Positions 54,253 to 62,936 are shown, numbered from the stretch's first letter. The stretch is DNA of 64,000 nt from Coprobacillus cateniformis (GCF_009767585.1 NZ_WSNW01000001.1:1084090-1148089); one strand, 5' to 3'. Made by a program: numbers and translations. Notes: generated from the letters alone by a model not told the origin.

Positions 54253-54810
54253 TTACAGTGTTTCTAACAATTCCAATAATTTATCAGCATGCATAACTGC
54301 TTTTTCTTTCATTTCAGCCATTTTTTCAGTATCATTTCTATTTTGATAAGATACTCCGCCTGTATAGACATATCCAAAGTAATCCAATCCACACAAATTA
54401 CACATTGCCTTTATCGGCGGGAGGAAATCTTCAATAGGATATTTCTGTGCCCCTTCATAACTATACATAAATTCTGGAGCACCAGTCGTAAAAGAAGCAA
54501 TCAATTTCTTTCCTTTCAATTTATCACCGGTTGAACCGTGGGAAAAGCCATGCTGAAATGTTTCTTCAAGCCAGCGACTTAGTAATGAAGGCATAGCATA
54601 CCAGAAAATAGGAAATTGCAAAACAATTATATCTGCATTTAAAAGTTTTTCTTGCTCTGCTTCAACATCAATTTGAAAATCTGAATAAAGTTTGTCTAAA
54701 TAGACAAATTCAGCCTGTGGTAATTTATTTTCAAGCCTTTCTAATATTGCCTTATTTGCAACAGAATTATTTAAGTCTGTGTGTCCAGATACTACTAATA
54801 TATTTTGCAT
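54253..54810 (-). CDS. NAD(P)H-dependent flavin oxidoreductase (KefF/MdaB-like)
   Basis: 185 residues of the flavodoxin-like fold: ILVVSGHTDLNNSVANKAIL (FMN phosphate loop), IIVLQFPIFWYAMPSLLSRW and TTGAPEFMYSYEG are family signatures. Probably a quinone/NADPH reductase using FMN. Last gene of a minus-strand oxidoreductase cluster. Confidence 0.87.
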   Translation of the reverse strand: MQNILVVSGHTDLNNSVANKAILERLENKLPQAEFVYLDKLYSDFQIDVEAEQEKLLNADIIVLQFPIFWYAMPSLLSRWLEETFQHGFSHGSTGDKLKGKKLIASFTTGAPEFMYSYEGAQKYPIEDFLPPIKAMCNLCGLDYFGYVYTGGVSYQNRNDTEKMAEMKEKAVMHADKLLELLETL

Positions 54811-54825
54811 AAGTCATTACTCCTT

Positions 54826-55302
54826 TTATTTCATTTTTTTAACCCAGTCAGATAATTCATCTGCACTAACATTTTCGTCAAATCTTTGCCCTTTCATCAA
54901 ACGAGCACCCTTGCATGAATTTTCTAAATAATCGTTTGTTTTTCCCATTCCGCTCATTCCAGATGTCGCAAATGGAATAATTGTTTTATCCCTTAAATCG
55001 TATTGTTCAAGAAAAGTATTGATGATTGTAGGAGCAATATACCACCAGATAGGAAATCCTAAATAGATTATGTCATATTCTCCCATATCACTTATTTTTT
55101 TTTTAACGGCTGGTCTGAACGATTTATCGTTCATTTCTACTGATGAACGGCTTTTAGGATTTGTCCAATTCAAATCAGCACTTGTGTAAGGTTGTTCTGG
55201 TACGATTTCAAACAAATTCCCCTGCACAACTTCATTTAATCTTTCTGCTACTTTTTTGGTTACACCACTTGCACTAAAATACGCTACTAAAGATTTACTC
55301 AT
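54826..55302 (-). CDS. Flavodoxin
   Basis: 158 residues from the ATG giving MSKSLVAYFSASGVTKKVAE, the FMN-binding loop of the flavodoxin_4 family; YLGFPIWWYIAPTIINTFLE and FATSGMSGMGKTNDYL complete the FMN site. AGGAGTAG precedes the start. Reduced FMN carrier or reductase partnering the adjacent aldo/keto reductase. Confidence 0.88.
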   Translation of the reverse strand: MSKSLVAYFSASGVTKKVAERLNEVVQGNLFEIVPEQPYTSADLNWTNPKSRSSVEMNDKSFRPAVKKKISDMGEYDIIYLGFPIWWYIAPTIINTFLEQYDLRDKTIIPFATSGMSGMGKTNDYLENSCKGARLMKGQRFDENVSADELSDWVKKMK

Positions 55303-55309
55303 TTTTACA

Positions 55310-55531
55310 CTACTCCTTTTCATATTCTATTTGTGTTAATATAAAATTATCTGTTCTGAAAAAGTCTGGTGCTGTTGCACTTACCTTTTGATGAGCAACA
55401 CTTTGAATAACTTTGTCAAAATCTTGTTTACTTTCTACATCAATCGTCATAGTAACAACATCACTTAGACCAATCCACCCTTTACTTTTTTCTACGATAA
55501 TTTCTTTGATTTCCGGAAGTTCATTTTTCAT
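55310..55531 (-). CDS. Small conserved-looking protein
   Basis: 73 residues, MKNELPEIKEIIVEKSKGWI with a compact alpha/beta pattern and no membrane segment. AAGGAGAG precedes the ATG and the gene fits between the aldo/keto reductase and flavodoxin genes with gaps under 10 bases. Family not recognised. Confidence 0.6.
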   Translation of the reverse strand: MKNELPEIKEIIVEKSKGWIGLSDVVTMTIDVESKQDFDKVIQSVAHQKVSATAPDFFRTDNFILTQIEYEKE

Positions 55532-55540
55532 CTCTCCTTT

Positions 55541-56404
55541 TTATTTCTGCCCGACATGAAACATTTTGAAAAATTTATCAATATCCTCTGCATTTTCGTG
55601 GTTCATAAATACATTTTCACCCAAGTCCAATTCTTCAATTTTTTTCATTTCTTCATCTGATAGTGAAAAATCAAATATATTAAAGTTTTCTTCCATTCTA
55701 TTTTTATGAGTCGACTTAGGAATAGCGATTATTCCATTCTGAATTAGAAAACGTAATGCTACTTGCCCGATTGTTTTATTATGCTGTTTTGCAATTTGCA
55801 TTAAAACTTCATTCTCAAAAATACCTTGACTGCCTCTGGCAAATGGTGCCCATGCTTCCAATTTTGTTCCATATCTCTCTAAAAACTTTTTATCATTTTT
55901 ATGCTGTTGGAAAACATGAGTTTCTAATTGATTTACCATAGGCTTAATTTCACTGAAAGTTGCTAAATCCATAAATCTGTCGGGGTAAAAATTAGACACT
56001 CCTATTGCCCTTACTTTTCCTAATTTATATGCTTCCTCTAAGGCTTTCCATGTTCCGTAATAGTCATTGAACGCCTGATGAATAAGAACTAAATCAATGT
56101 ATTCTATCTGTAATTTTTTCAAAGACTCATGAAGCGAAGCCTTTGCCTTTTCATATCCAGCATTTTCAATCCAAATCTTTGTTGTAATAAATAATTCTTC
56201 TCTAGGTACACCACATTTTATGATTGCATTACCAACACCTTCTTCATTGTAATATGCTTGTGCTGTATCAATCAGTCTATATCCAGTTTTAATTGCTTCC
56301 AAAACGCAACGCTCTGTTTCCTCATTGCTCATTGTGAATGTTCCATATCCAAGTGCAGGCATTTTTACGCCATTGCTTAAAGTGATAAACTCCATTTTTT
56401 TCAA
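55541..56404 (-). CDS. Aldo/keto reductase
   Basis: 287 residues. Catalytic tetrad visible: Asp/Tyr in LIDTAQAYYNEEGVG, Lys in FITTKIWIEN, His in LVLIHQAFND (AKR family), and NADPH-binding IPKSTHKNRMEENFNIF near the C-terminus. It resembles 2,5-diketo-gluconate reductase-type enzymes. Cytoplasmic carbonyl reduction, likely induced by the LysR protein encoded upstream. Confidence 0.9.
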   Translation of the reverse strand: MKKMEFITLSNGVKMPALGYGTFTMSNEETERCVLEAIKTGYRLIDTAQAYYNEEGVGNAIIKCGVPREELFITTKIWIENAGYEKAKASLHESLKKLQIEYIDLVLIHQAFNDYYGTWKALEEAYKLGKVRAIGVSNFYPDRFMDLATFSEIKPMVNQLETHVFQQHKNDKKFLERYGTKLEAWAPFARGSQGIFENEVLMQIAKQHNKTIGQVALRFLIQNGIIAIPKSTHKNRMEENFNIFDFSLSDEEMKKIEELDLGENVFMNHENAEDIDKFFKMFHVGQK

Positions 56405-56415
56405 CTCCTTTTCAT

Positions 56416-56646
56416 TTACGCATTCTGTAATTCATGCCGTAAAAAATCTATTTCCTGTAATTGATTTTCTTTTACATGAATTTCTTCAAGAATTTTTCTA
56501 CGTTTTTCGCTTACTATCTGTATTCGTTTTTCTTTTGTTGAAGTGCCTAAATGTGAAAGTCTAATATATAATTCAATTTTTGCATTTGTGAACCCCAAAT
56601 CATTAAGGATTGTATTGTATTTTTCACCCCTCATGTAAAGGTTCAA
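56416..56646 (-). pseudogene. C-terminal fragment of a MerR-type regulator
   Basis: 76 residues consisting of a linker and a coiled coil (KEKRIQIVSEKRRKILEEIHVKENQLQEIDFLRHEL), the dimerisation helix of MerR-family proteins. The winged-helix DNA-binding domain is missing; SD-like CCCC... is not a ribosome site. Probably a remnant of the regulator that originally served the aldo/keto reductase gene. Confidence 0.5.
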
Positions 56647-56782
56647 TTTTCCACCCCTTTCAAAGAAAATAGGTGCACCAAGATAGCGGGTTATCTTGTT
56701 ACACCTATATTTTAAAGTTCATTCATTGATATGTCTAATGCTTATGTTGGATTAACAGAAATACAAATATTGAATTTCTATT

Positions 56783-57661
56783 TTAATTATGTTTATAGCG
56801 GTCTTTTATAAAACTGATAAAGGTATTTGTTGCCTTAGAATATGATTGACGGTCTTTCCATGCAAGTACAGAAGTTAATTCAAGTTTAGGTTCAAAAGGA
56901 ATAAACTTCATGTCATCATAATAATTATCTAACTTCACACAGATAACTGCTCCTTTTTTCTCTTTGGCAACAATTACAGCATTATACAATAGATTATAAT
57001 TTGCACATGATTCCATTTCTTTCGCAAAATCCCCTGACCAACTTGCCAACTCATGATGAACTGGCGTATCAAGGTGTATTGTTATAACCTTTGTGCCTAC
57101 TAATTCACCAGGGTAGATTACCTGTTTCTTAGAAAGGGGATTATCTTTATGAATGAGAACGCCCCATTGTTCCTTTGTCCTCATACGGATAAAATCATAC
57201 TTTACGACATTCACTGGTTCTAATAACAAGCCCAAGTCTAAAGTACCTTGTTCCATACGTTCCTTAATATTTTCGTTGTTTCCGCTATATAACTCAAATT
57301 GTACGAAAGGGTATATGTTTTGAAAATCAGTGATAAGTTTTGCGATTTCTTGTGCACTTCTCATTTCTCCACAGCCAATTGCAATGTTTCCTGATAATAC
57401 ATCAGTATCTTGTTTTAATTCCGCCTGTGCCTTATCTGCCAAATTCACGATTTCCTGTGCTCTACGGCGAAATAATAAGCCGTCATTTGTTAAGTATATA
57501 CTATGATTACTCCTTTGAAACAATTTGACACCCAATTCTTCCTCTAGCTGCATAAGCTGCCTTGAAAGCGTAGGCTGTGTGATATGAAGAAGTTGTGAAG
57601 CTCTTGTTATATTTTCTTCTCTTGCAACCATTAAAAAATAATTTAAAACTCTAATATCCAT
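56783..57661 (-). CDS. LysR-family regulator
   Basis: About 292 residues. HTH: MDIRVLNYFLMVAREENITRASQLLHITQPTLSRQLMQLEEELG. C-terminal effector domain (GNIAIGCGEMRSAQEIAKLI). ATG 57661 has GGTGGGG upstream; the longer frame to 57706 is less likely. Same direction as the oxidoreductase genes, 140 bp upstream of the MerR remnant; likely their activator. Confidence 0.87.
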   Translation of the reverse strand: MDIRVLNYFLMVAREENITRASQLLHITQPTLSRQLMQLEEELGVKLFQRSNHSIYLTNDGLLFRRRAQEIVNLADKAQAELKQDTDVLSGNIAIGCGEMRSAQEIAKLITDFQNIYPFVQFELYSGNNENIKERMEQGTLDLGLLLEPVNVVKYDFIRMRTKEQWGVLIHKDNPLSKKQVIYPGELVGTKVITIHLDTPVHHELASWSGDFAKEMESCANYNLLYNAVIVAKEKKGAVICVKLDNYYDDMKFIPFEPKLELTSVLAWKDRQSYSKATNTFISFIKDRYKHN

Positions 57662-57737
57662 TTCCCCACCTGCTTTTTGTTTCATTATAGAATAATAAAA
57701 ATACATTTACAACATTTCTCTTATACCTATATTCATT

Positions 57738-57791
57738 TGCAAGCAGGTAAATACAGGTTATTCCTTAATATCCTTTTGTTTAGGAAATTCC
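57738..57791. repeat. 54-bp terminal repeat, copy 2
   Basis: 51 of 54 bases identical to 27540-27593 in the same orientation. It truncates the XRE gene fragment immediately beside it. Confidence 0.7.
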
Positions 57792-57902
57792 ATTTTCCCA
57801 ATTTGATATTGTTTGTCTTGTCACAAATATTTTATCAGCTAATTCTTCTTGTGATAAACTTGACTCAAGTCTGTATTTTTTTATTTGGCTGCTAATTTTC
57901 AT
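57780..57902 (-). pseudogene. N-terminal part of an XRE regulator
   Basis: ATG 57902 behind GGAGG, then MKISSQIKKYRLESSLSQEE LADKIFVTRQTISNWENG, an XRE HTH, which runs into the 54-bp repeat and stops at IS. The following residues of such proteins (KxYPDIxSLxxLSxLFxxSLDxL) are exactly those that begin the fragment at 19897. The two are complementary with only a three- to four-residue shared core. Confidence 0.72.
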
Positions 57903-58460
57903 AATGGTATTCCTCCTGACTTTATTCTAAACTATGAGAGGGTTTCCTGCTATCAAAGGTCTTTGACATTCCCATCTTATTCACATGTCAAAAGTTTTTT
58001 ACATGTCTTTAGATGATAGAAAACATAAAATTCTATCATTTACATATACAGGCTTACTAAAAGAAAGAAGACGTGTTGAATTTTTTATAATCTCTAATTC
58101 AAGTTCAGTTATATATTTGTTTGCACGGTTTTTTGATATCTTTAAATTGATTCTTCTTTATCTAAGTTGGAAATATAGTATTTGAATTCATATTTTCTAC
58201 TGATCATGTCAATTGCTTAATAATACTATCAGGTCATTGTGCTTCTTTTTGACTTTCTCACCATACATCAACTTTCAGCATGTAAAAGAATAAATAGTGC
58301 ATCATAACAAATCACATGCCTAAAATGTTGTTTGGATATACTTAGCATTAAAGGAAACCTCAATGAATTGAAGAAAGTTTTCATATGTTTGTTAAGACTG
58401 CTTTTAACTTTCAATTGTTTTAAATTAAGACTTTTATCCAAGATACTTCACCTAAATAAT
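57903..58460. other. Intergenic region with a possible degenerate ORF
   Basis: No intact gene. Minus strand about 58250-58410 reads MKTFFNSLRFPLMLSISKQH and on to a stop, coding-like but without start signals; possibly a transposase relic. A 66-residue + frame at 57985 lacks a ribosome site and is not accepted. Confidence 0.35.
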
Positions 58461-58922
58461 TTATTTATCAATTTCTTTAATCATAACATCATAACATAAA
58501 TAATCATTATTATAAGTACGAATAGAATAAGTTTCAACTATGGTGTATCGTCTTTTTAAATAAATACTTTTTGCTGGTAATGATGCATCTAATACAATCG
58601 TATTATATTGTTTCAATATCATATTTTCAGAGAAATTTAACAGTTGGCTCCCAAACCCTCTCTTTTGATATTGTGGTAAGACAAATAAGCGACAGATTTC
58701 ATTTTTATGAATTGTTACTGTACCAACTGCATCATCTTGTTCATCAAAAACTATATAGACTTGACCAGATTCAATATCTTTAGATATATGACTCTCATTA
58801 TGATGTTCAATAAAAAAGTCAACTGCACCTTTAGGGTAATAATGAGGATAAATATCTATTATTGTCTTTAGAGTTATAAACTTAACTAATTCTAATTGTT
58901 TCAATTCAGCTTGCTTTATCAT
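58461..58922 (-). CDS. GNAT-family N-acetyltransferase
   Basis: 153 residues. The acetyl-CoA-binding motif A is CRLFVLPQYQKRGFGSQLLN; preceding strand VGTVTIHKNEICR is typical. ATG 58922 with GGGAGAG upstream, overlapping the end of the preceding gene. Substrate unknown. Confidence 0.82.
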   Translation of the reverse strand: MIKQAELKQLELVKFITLKTIIDIYPHYYPKGAVDFFIEHHNESHISKDIESGQVYIVFDEQDDAVGTVTIHKNEICRLFVLPQYQKRGFGSQLLNFSENMILKQYNTIVLDASLPAKSIYLKRRYTIVETYSIRTYNNDYLCYDVMIKEIDK

Positions 58923-58923
58923 T

Positions 58924-59682
58924 TTATCTCTCCCTCTCATATATATCAATCACATCTATATTGACTCCCATATTTTCATAATACTCTGCTTTTTCCTGCC
59001 AAAATTGATTTGCCAGTTCCATATACGTTACAACATCTTTACCAGAAGTAATAGCTTTTTTACCATTTTCTATTAATTTATGAGTTAATGATTCTGAGAT
59101 TAAATAGATTTTATTACAATAATCATAAATACTTTTAAATTGATTGAGATAGAGCCTTAAAGATTCACAATTCTCATAAGTTGATTTATTAAGTACAATT
59201 TCTATTTTTTCCTTACTATAATATAAACTTAATATATATACAAATGTATCTAATCTGTCTTTGCCTATAGAGCCTTTGACACCTTGCAGATTTCCTTTAG
59301 AGGGTATGAGTGAACAATTCTGAATAGAATGGTGATTGTTTTTGCATCTATTTAAAGCATGAGTATATTTAAGAAGTTCTTTATCTTTAAAGTCTCTTAT
59401 TAAGTATTTTAGATATATATTATATTGTGCTTGACCATTTGCATTTTCATGAAAATTAAAATCAGTTTCACCACTCATTGAAAAAGTTCTATGTTCATTA
59501 AACTCAATATAATCATTTATCGTAGTATCTATATAAGCATAACGTCTCTTCTTTGCATATTTTGGATGATAAAGATCTACCTTTCCCCAAAAATCCCATT
59601 TCTCTTTAGTATAGACTTTTTTATAAACATTCCATACCTCATCAGATACATCATATTCAAAATCTATTTTCTGTTCATCCAT
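58924..59682 (-). CDS. Uncharacterised 252-residue protein
   Basis: Soluble, acidic/aromatic-rich protein starting MDEQKIDFEYDVSDEVWNVY. Contains SGETDFNFHENANGQAQYNI, SLIPSKGNLQGVKGSIGKDR and SIGKDRLDTFVYILSLYYSK. No membrane segment or signal peptide. Coupled by overlap to the GNAT gene. I do not recognise a family with certainty. Confidence 0.65.
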   Translation of the reverse strand: MDEQKIDFEYDVSDEVWNVYKKVYTKEKWDFWGKVDLYHPKYAKKRRYAYIDTTINDYIEFNEHRTFSMSGETDFNFHENANGQAQYNIYLKYLIRDFKDKELLKYTHALNRCKNNHHSIQNCSLIPSKGNLQGVKGSIGKDRLDTFVYILSLYYSKEKIEIVLNKSTYENCESLRLYLNQFKSIYDYCNKIYLISESLTHKLIENGKKAITSGKDVVTYMELANQFWQEKAEYYENMGVNIDVIDIYERER

Positions 59683-60068
59683 AATAGCCCCTCTTCATGA
59701 TTCTTTAAGAAATCAACATCCTTACCCTATGTTACTATATTTACAATCAACCCACAATTGAAATTGACATAAATTCTAAAAGTAAACTACTAATTGTGCT
59801 TCTTTCATTTTTTTTGTTGATAATATACTTACCCATTTTTAATGTCACTATTACTGGTGTTCTTTAGGACATCAAATCAATCTATAACTTTGAAGCTAGT
59901 GTCAAAAGTTGTTTTTTTATATTCTATATTTTACATACTTATGATTATAATCTTTTTGCTTGCTAGAATCTACTTTATGAATATTCTTTTCAAATAAAAC
60001 TGCCTTTGTGATTGACTATTCCCTCATGAAATTGATGTAAAATATTTATGAATACTTCTTAAATGTTA
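59683..60068. other. AT-rich intergenic region
   Basis: No gene, repeat or RNA recognised in this stretch between the uncharacterised gene and the fic remnant. Confidence 0.5.
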
Positions 60069-60248
60069 TCAATCTAAATCGCCTTTAATTGGGCTAATAG
60101 TAATTTCAGCTTGACGAATCGCAAACAATTCCTTTTTATACTTATTAAGCAAGATTTCATCTCTAATATTTAATTTATTAATTAAGACATCAGAACCTGG
60201 ATAGCAATAATTAGAACTGTACTCATAGCTATATATATATTTATCCAT
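60069..60248 (-). pseudogene. N-terminal remnant of a Fic-domain toxin
   Basis: 59 codons: MDKYIYSYEYSSNYCYPGSD VLINKLNIRDEI... ITISPIKGDLD, then stop. This is the start of a Fic (AMP-transferase) protein, where CYPxxxVLxNKLxIxD and (P)IKGxxD precede the missing HPFxxGNGR catalytic motif. It directly follows the antitoxin-like frame (TAA-ATG adjacent). Confidence 0.65.
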
Positions 60249-60402
60249 TTAAAAGAGTAATCTCCTTAAAATACGTTGTCTTTCAAAATCAAAAGTTGAT
60301 TCTCCTTCTAAGCATTTCCATGTCATCAGCCGTCAAAGGCATCCCCTCAAGGCGCATTGTCGCATTGACTTCATCTATGATTTTACTCGTTTCTTCACTC
60401 AT
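60249..60402 (-). pseudogene. VbhA-like antitoxin, frameshifted
   Basis: From ATG 60402: MSEETSKIIDEVNATMRLEG MPLTADDMEMLRR, then a frameshift near 60295, continuing GESTFDFERQRILRRLLF to TAA at 60249. The pattern ATxRLEGxxLTxED...GExSF is that of VbhA-type antitoxins, which block Fic toxins. Translationally coupled to the fic remnant; both are now inactive. Confidence 0.6.
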
Positions 60403-60740
60403 ACAAAGACACTTCTTTCAAGATCATTTTCTATTAATGTTATATCATATTTAGCAGTTCATTTCACTATAATCAAGTTGTAGTTAATATAATTTTATTA
60501 TATTTATAATTGCATATTTTATGCACATAACTCCCTAGTACTTTTTCTAGAATGTTAGCCTAAAAAGATTGATGTTAACTAAAAAATTAAAATACACAAT
60601 ATATTTTACTTATACCCACCCATCATTGACATTATATATTAAATTATATAATATCAATATTATCAATAGATATATGAAAGAAAAAATATATCTTGTAGAT
60701 AAAAATAAAATATGATAATGTATAATCATCAAGAAAGGGT
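60403..60740. other. AT-rich intergenic region
   Basis: No coding frame. Contains the presumed promoter of the rtcB leader; TATAAT-like box at 60721-60726. Confidence 0.4.
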
Positions 60741-60868
60741 GTGATTGCTATGGAAAGAATCAATAATCATAAAAACAGAATAAATAAATTAAAAGTAGTC
60801 AATCACAAGTGTAAAGATTAAATATAGGCACAGTAAATAGCTACTGTGTTTTCTTATACTCTTGTGAT
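60741..60868 (+). promoter_or_regulatory. Possible attenuator leader of the rtcB-prfH operon
   Basis: GTGATTG (60741-60747) can pair with CAATCAC (60800-60806). ATCACAAG (60802-60809) can instead pair with CTTGTGAT (60861-60868). A terminator-like hairpin CACAGTA / TACTGTG + TTTT lies at 60829-60852. The first two pairings share bases and are mutually exclusive; a 23-codon ORF spans the first. Confidence 0.5.
60750..60821 (+). CDS. 23-residue leader peptide candidate
   Basis: ATG behind AGAAAGGGTG; encodes MERINNHKNRINKLKVVNHK CKD, basic and Asn/Lys-rich. It lies inside the region with alternative RNA pairings upstream of rtcB, which suggests a regulatory uORF rather than a functional protein. 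Confidence 0.45.
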   Translation: MERINNHKNRINKLKVVNHKCKD

Positions 60869-60887
60869 CATTGACACAGGAGGAAAA

Positions 60888-61901
60888 ATGGGAATAAAAA
60901 TAATAAGAAATAACAAGTTATGGATGGAAGAAGAAGCTATACTACACCTTGAAAAGATAGCTCATTTTGATGGCGTTGAAGACGTTGTTGGACTTCCAGA
61001 CTTGCATGAAAGCAAAGTACCTGTTGGTATGACTGTAAAATCAAAGGATGTAATATATCCGTTTTTAATTGGTAATGATATAGGCTGTGGTATGTCTCTG
61101 TTTGATACAAACATTAAACTTAAAAAGTTTAATACAGAGAAATATGTGAAAAAATTATCTAACACTAAACTCATTGGAAAGTACTCAATAGGTGGGGGTA
61201 ATCATTTTGCAGAGTATCAAAAAATTGAAAAGATATTCAACAAAGAAGAAGAAGCTAAGAAGATTAATCTTAATCAAAATCATCTTTTTATGTTGGTACA
61301 TTCAGGATCAAGGAAATTAGCTGATAATATCTATCGAGAATATGCTTCTTTAGAGGGTTTAACTGTAGGCAGTAGAGAATTTAAAAAATATCTTTTTTTA
61401 CATCAAAAAGCAGTGGAATATGCTAGAGAAAATAGAATTGGTGTTGCAAATGCTTTAATGGACAAAATAGAAGTTAAATATGATAATCAGCTGATTATTG
61501 ATTGTATGCATAATTATTTAGGCTTTGATGATGGATATTTTTATCATCATAAGGGATCAATTAGTGCAAGAAGTGAATACGCTGTTATAGCAGGATCAAG
61601 AGGTTCTTATTCTTACGTTGTGAAGTGCATACCAACCCAAGAAACACTATTCAGTATCTCGCATGGATCAGGGCGTAAATGGGCTAGAAATCTCTGTAAG
61701 GGACGGTTAGAAACAAAATATAAAAAAGATGAACTCAAAACAACAAAACTAAAAAGTCAGGTTATCTGTGATAATCAGCTTCTTTATGAAGAGGCAACTG
61801 AAGCATATAAAGATATTGAAGATGTCATTGACACACTCTTAGAATATAAAACAATTGAATTGGTTGCAAGATTAAAGCCATTGGTGACTTATAAATGTTA
61901 A
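60888..61901 (+). CDS. rtcB: RtcB-type RNA ligase (PrfH-associated)
   Basis: 337 residues from ATG 60888 (AGGAGG upstream). RtcB signatures: GLPDLHESKVPVGM, IGNDIGCGMSLFDT (metal Cys), GGGNHFAEYQ (GNHF), LVHSGSRKLA, and the guanylylated His in SISHGSGRKWAR. Shorter than housekeeping RtcB (about 400-480) and closest in arrangement to RtcB2, whose gene is coupled to prfH. It joins 3'-phosphate/2',3'-cyclic-phosphate and 5'-OH ends; in this pairing it repairs 16S rRNA cut in the decoding centre. Confidence 0.9.
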   Translation: MGIKIIRNNKLWMEEEAILHLEKIAHFDGVEDVVGLPDLHESKVPVGMTVKSKDVIYPFLIGNDIGCGMSLFDTNIKLKKFNTEKYVKKLSNTKLIGKYSIGGGNHFAEYQKIEKIFNKEEEAKKINLNQNHLFMLVHSGSRKLADNIYREYASLEGLTVGSREFKKYLFLHQKAVEYARENRIGVANALMDKIEVKYDNQLIIDCMHNYLGFDDGYFYHHKGSISARSEYAVIAGSRGSYSYVVKCIPTQETLFSISHGSGRKWARNLCKGRLETKYKKDELKTTKLKSQVICDNQLLYEEATEAYKDIEDVIDTLLEYKTIELVARLKPLVTYKC

Positions 61902-62488
61902 TACAAATATCATCTGGTCATGGCAAAGGAATTAAAGAGTGTGAATATGTCTGTTGTTTGTTGTATAAAGAGTTATTAAAGGAGTTTTCATCATTAGAGG
62001 TTGTATCTACCCATTACAGTAATGAAGAATGTTTAAAGAGTGCAATCTTCTATACAGAAGAAGATTTATCTTTTTTAGAAGGAACAGTTCAATGGATATG
62101 TCAAAGTCCATATCGACCTCATCATAAAAGAAAGAACTGGTTTATTGATGTGTCAATAATCAAAGAAGATATCAAAATTGACAATACTAATGATATCAGA
62201 TATGAGGTGTTTAGAAGTTCAGGAAAAGGTGGACAAAATGTCAATAAGGTATCTACAGCTATAAGAGCCATTCATGTTCCAACAGGACTTGTTACTGTAT
62301 CTATGGATCAAAGAAGTCAGTTGCAAAATAAAAAGATTGCATATCTTAGATTATTAGAAAAAATAGATGAAACAAGTTCATCTATTAATAAAAGTATTCA
62401 TTATTTGAATTGGCAAAAGCATAATCAGATCGAAAGAGGTAATTCTATAAGAGTATATAAGGGAATGAAATTCATCAGAATAATATAA
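61895..62488 (+). CDS. prfH: Peptide chain release factor-like PrfH
   Basis: 197 residues. The GGQ peptidyl-hydrolase motif is in RSSGKGGQNVNKVSTAIRAI (about 110); the C-terminal KNKKIAYLRL-like helix follows. No stop-codon recognition domain 2 of RF1/RF2. PrfH releases peptides from ribosomes whose 16S rRNA 3' end has been cleaved, so RtcB can reseal them. Start overlaps the rtcB stop by seven bases. Confidence 0.92.
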   Translation: MLIQISSGHGKGIKECEYVCCLLYKELLKEFSSLEVVSTHYSNEECLKSAIFYTEEDLSFLEGTVQWICQSPYRPHHKRKNWFIDVSIIKEDIKIDNTNDIRYEVFRSSGKGGQNVNKVSTAIRAIHVPTGLVTVSMDQRSQLQNKKIAYLRLLEKIDETSSSINKSIHYLNWQKHNQIERGNSIRVYKGMKFIRII

Positions 62489-62582
62489 ATTGGAATTATT
62501 GTATTTAATTAAGGCTATACTTATTTGAGAATGCAGTTTGATAAAGTAATTCATGTATAGTATAAATGTCGCTTGAATACAA

Positions 62583-62611
62583 TTGCAATGTAACGACATA
62601 TGCGTTATAAT
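62583..62611 (+). promoter_or_regulatory. Promoter and operator of the toxin-antitoxin operon
   Basis: TTGCAA (62583-62588), 17-bp spacer, TATAAT (62606-62611). Inverted repeat TAACG / CGTTA (62591-62607) lies in the spacer and overlaps the -10 box, as expected for RelB-type autorepression. Confidence 0.75.
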
Positions 62612-62632
62612 TACTTAAAGGAGATGATAATT

Positions 62633-62935
62633 ATGGAAAAAACAATGACATTAAATTTAAGGGTGAATCCTGAAGTTAAGAAAAATGCTGAGGAAGTTCT
62701 TTCTCAATTAGGAATGTCTATGTCAACAGCGATTGATATTTATTTAAGACAAATATCATTAAATCAAGGAATTCCATTTACAATAGCAATTCCTAATGCA
62801 CCAAAATCTATGAATACAGATGAAATGACTGCAAAAGAAATTCGAGCATTACTACAAGAAGGTTTAGATGATATTAACGCTGGGAAAGTCCAAGACGCTT
62901 CAGAAGCATTTGCAAAATTTAGAGAATCTTTATAA
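62633..62935 (+). CDS. RelB/DinJ-family antitoxin
   Basis: 100 residues from ATG 62633 behind AAAGGAG. N-terminal ribbon-helix-helix (MTLNLRVNPEVKKNAEEVLSQLGMSMSTAIDIYLRQI) for DNA binding, and a C-terminal region (ALLQEGLDDINAGKVQDASE) that should wrap the toxin. Its end lies one base before the toxin start, the standard TA layout. Confidence 0.88.
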   Translation: MEKTMTLNLRVNPEVKKNAEEVLSQLGMSMSTAIDIYLRQISLNQGIPFTIAIPNAPKSMNTDEMTAKEIRALLQEGLDDINAGKVQDASEAFAKFRESL

Positions 62936-62936
62936 T

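Noticed and set aside
57985..58185. 66-residue + strand ORF
   Set aside because: No ribosome site, no recognisable family, in a region of decayed sequence.
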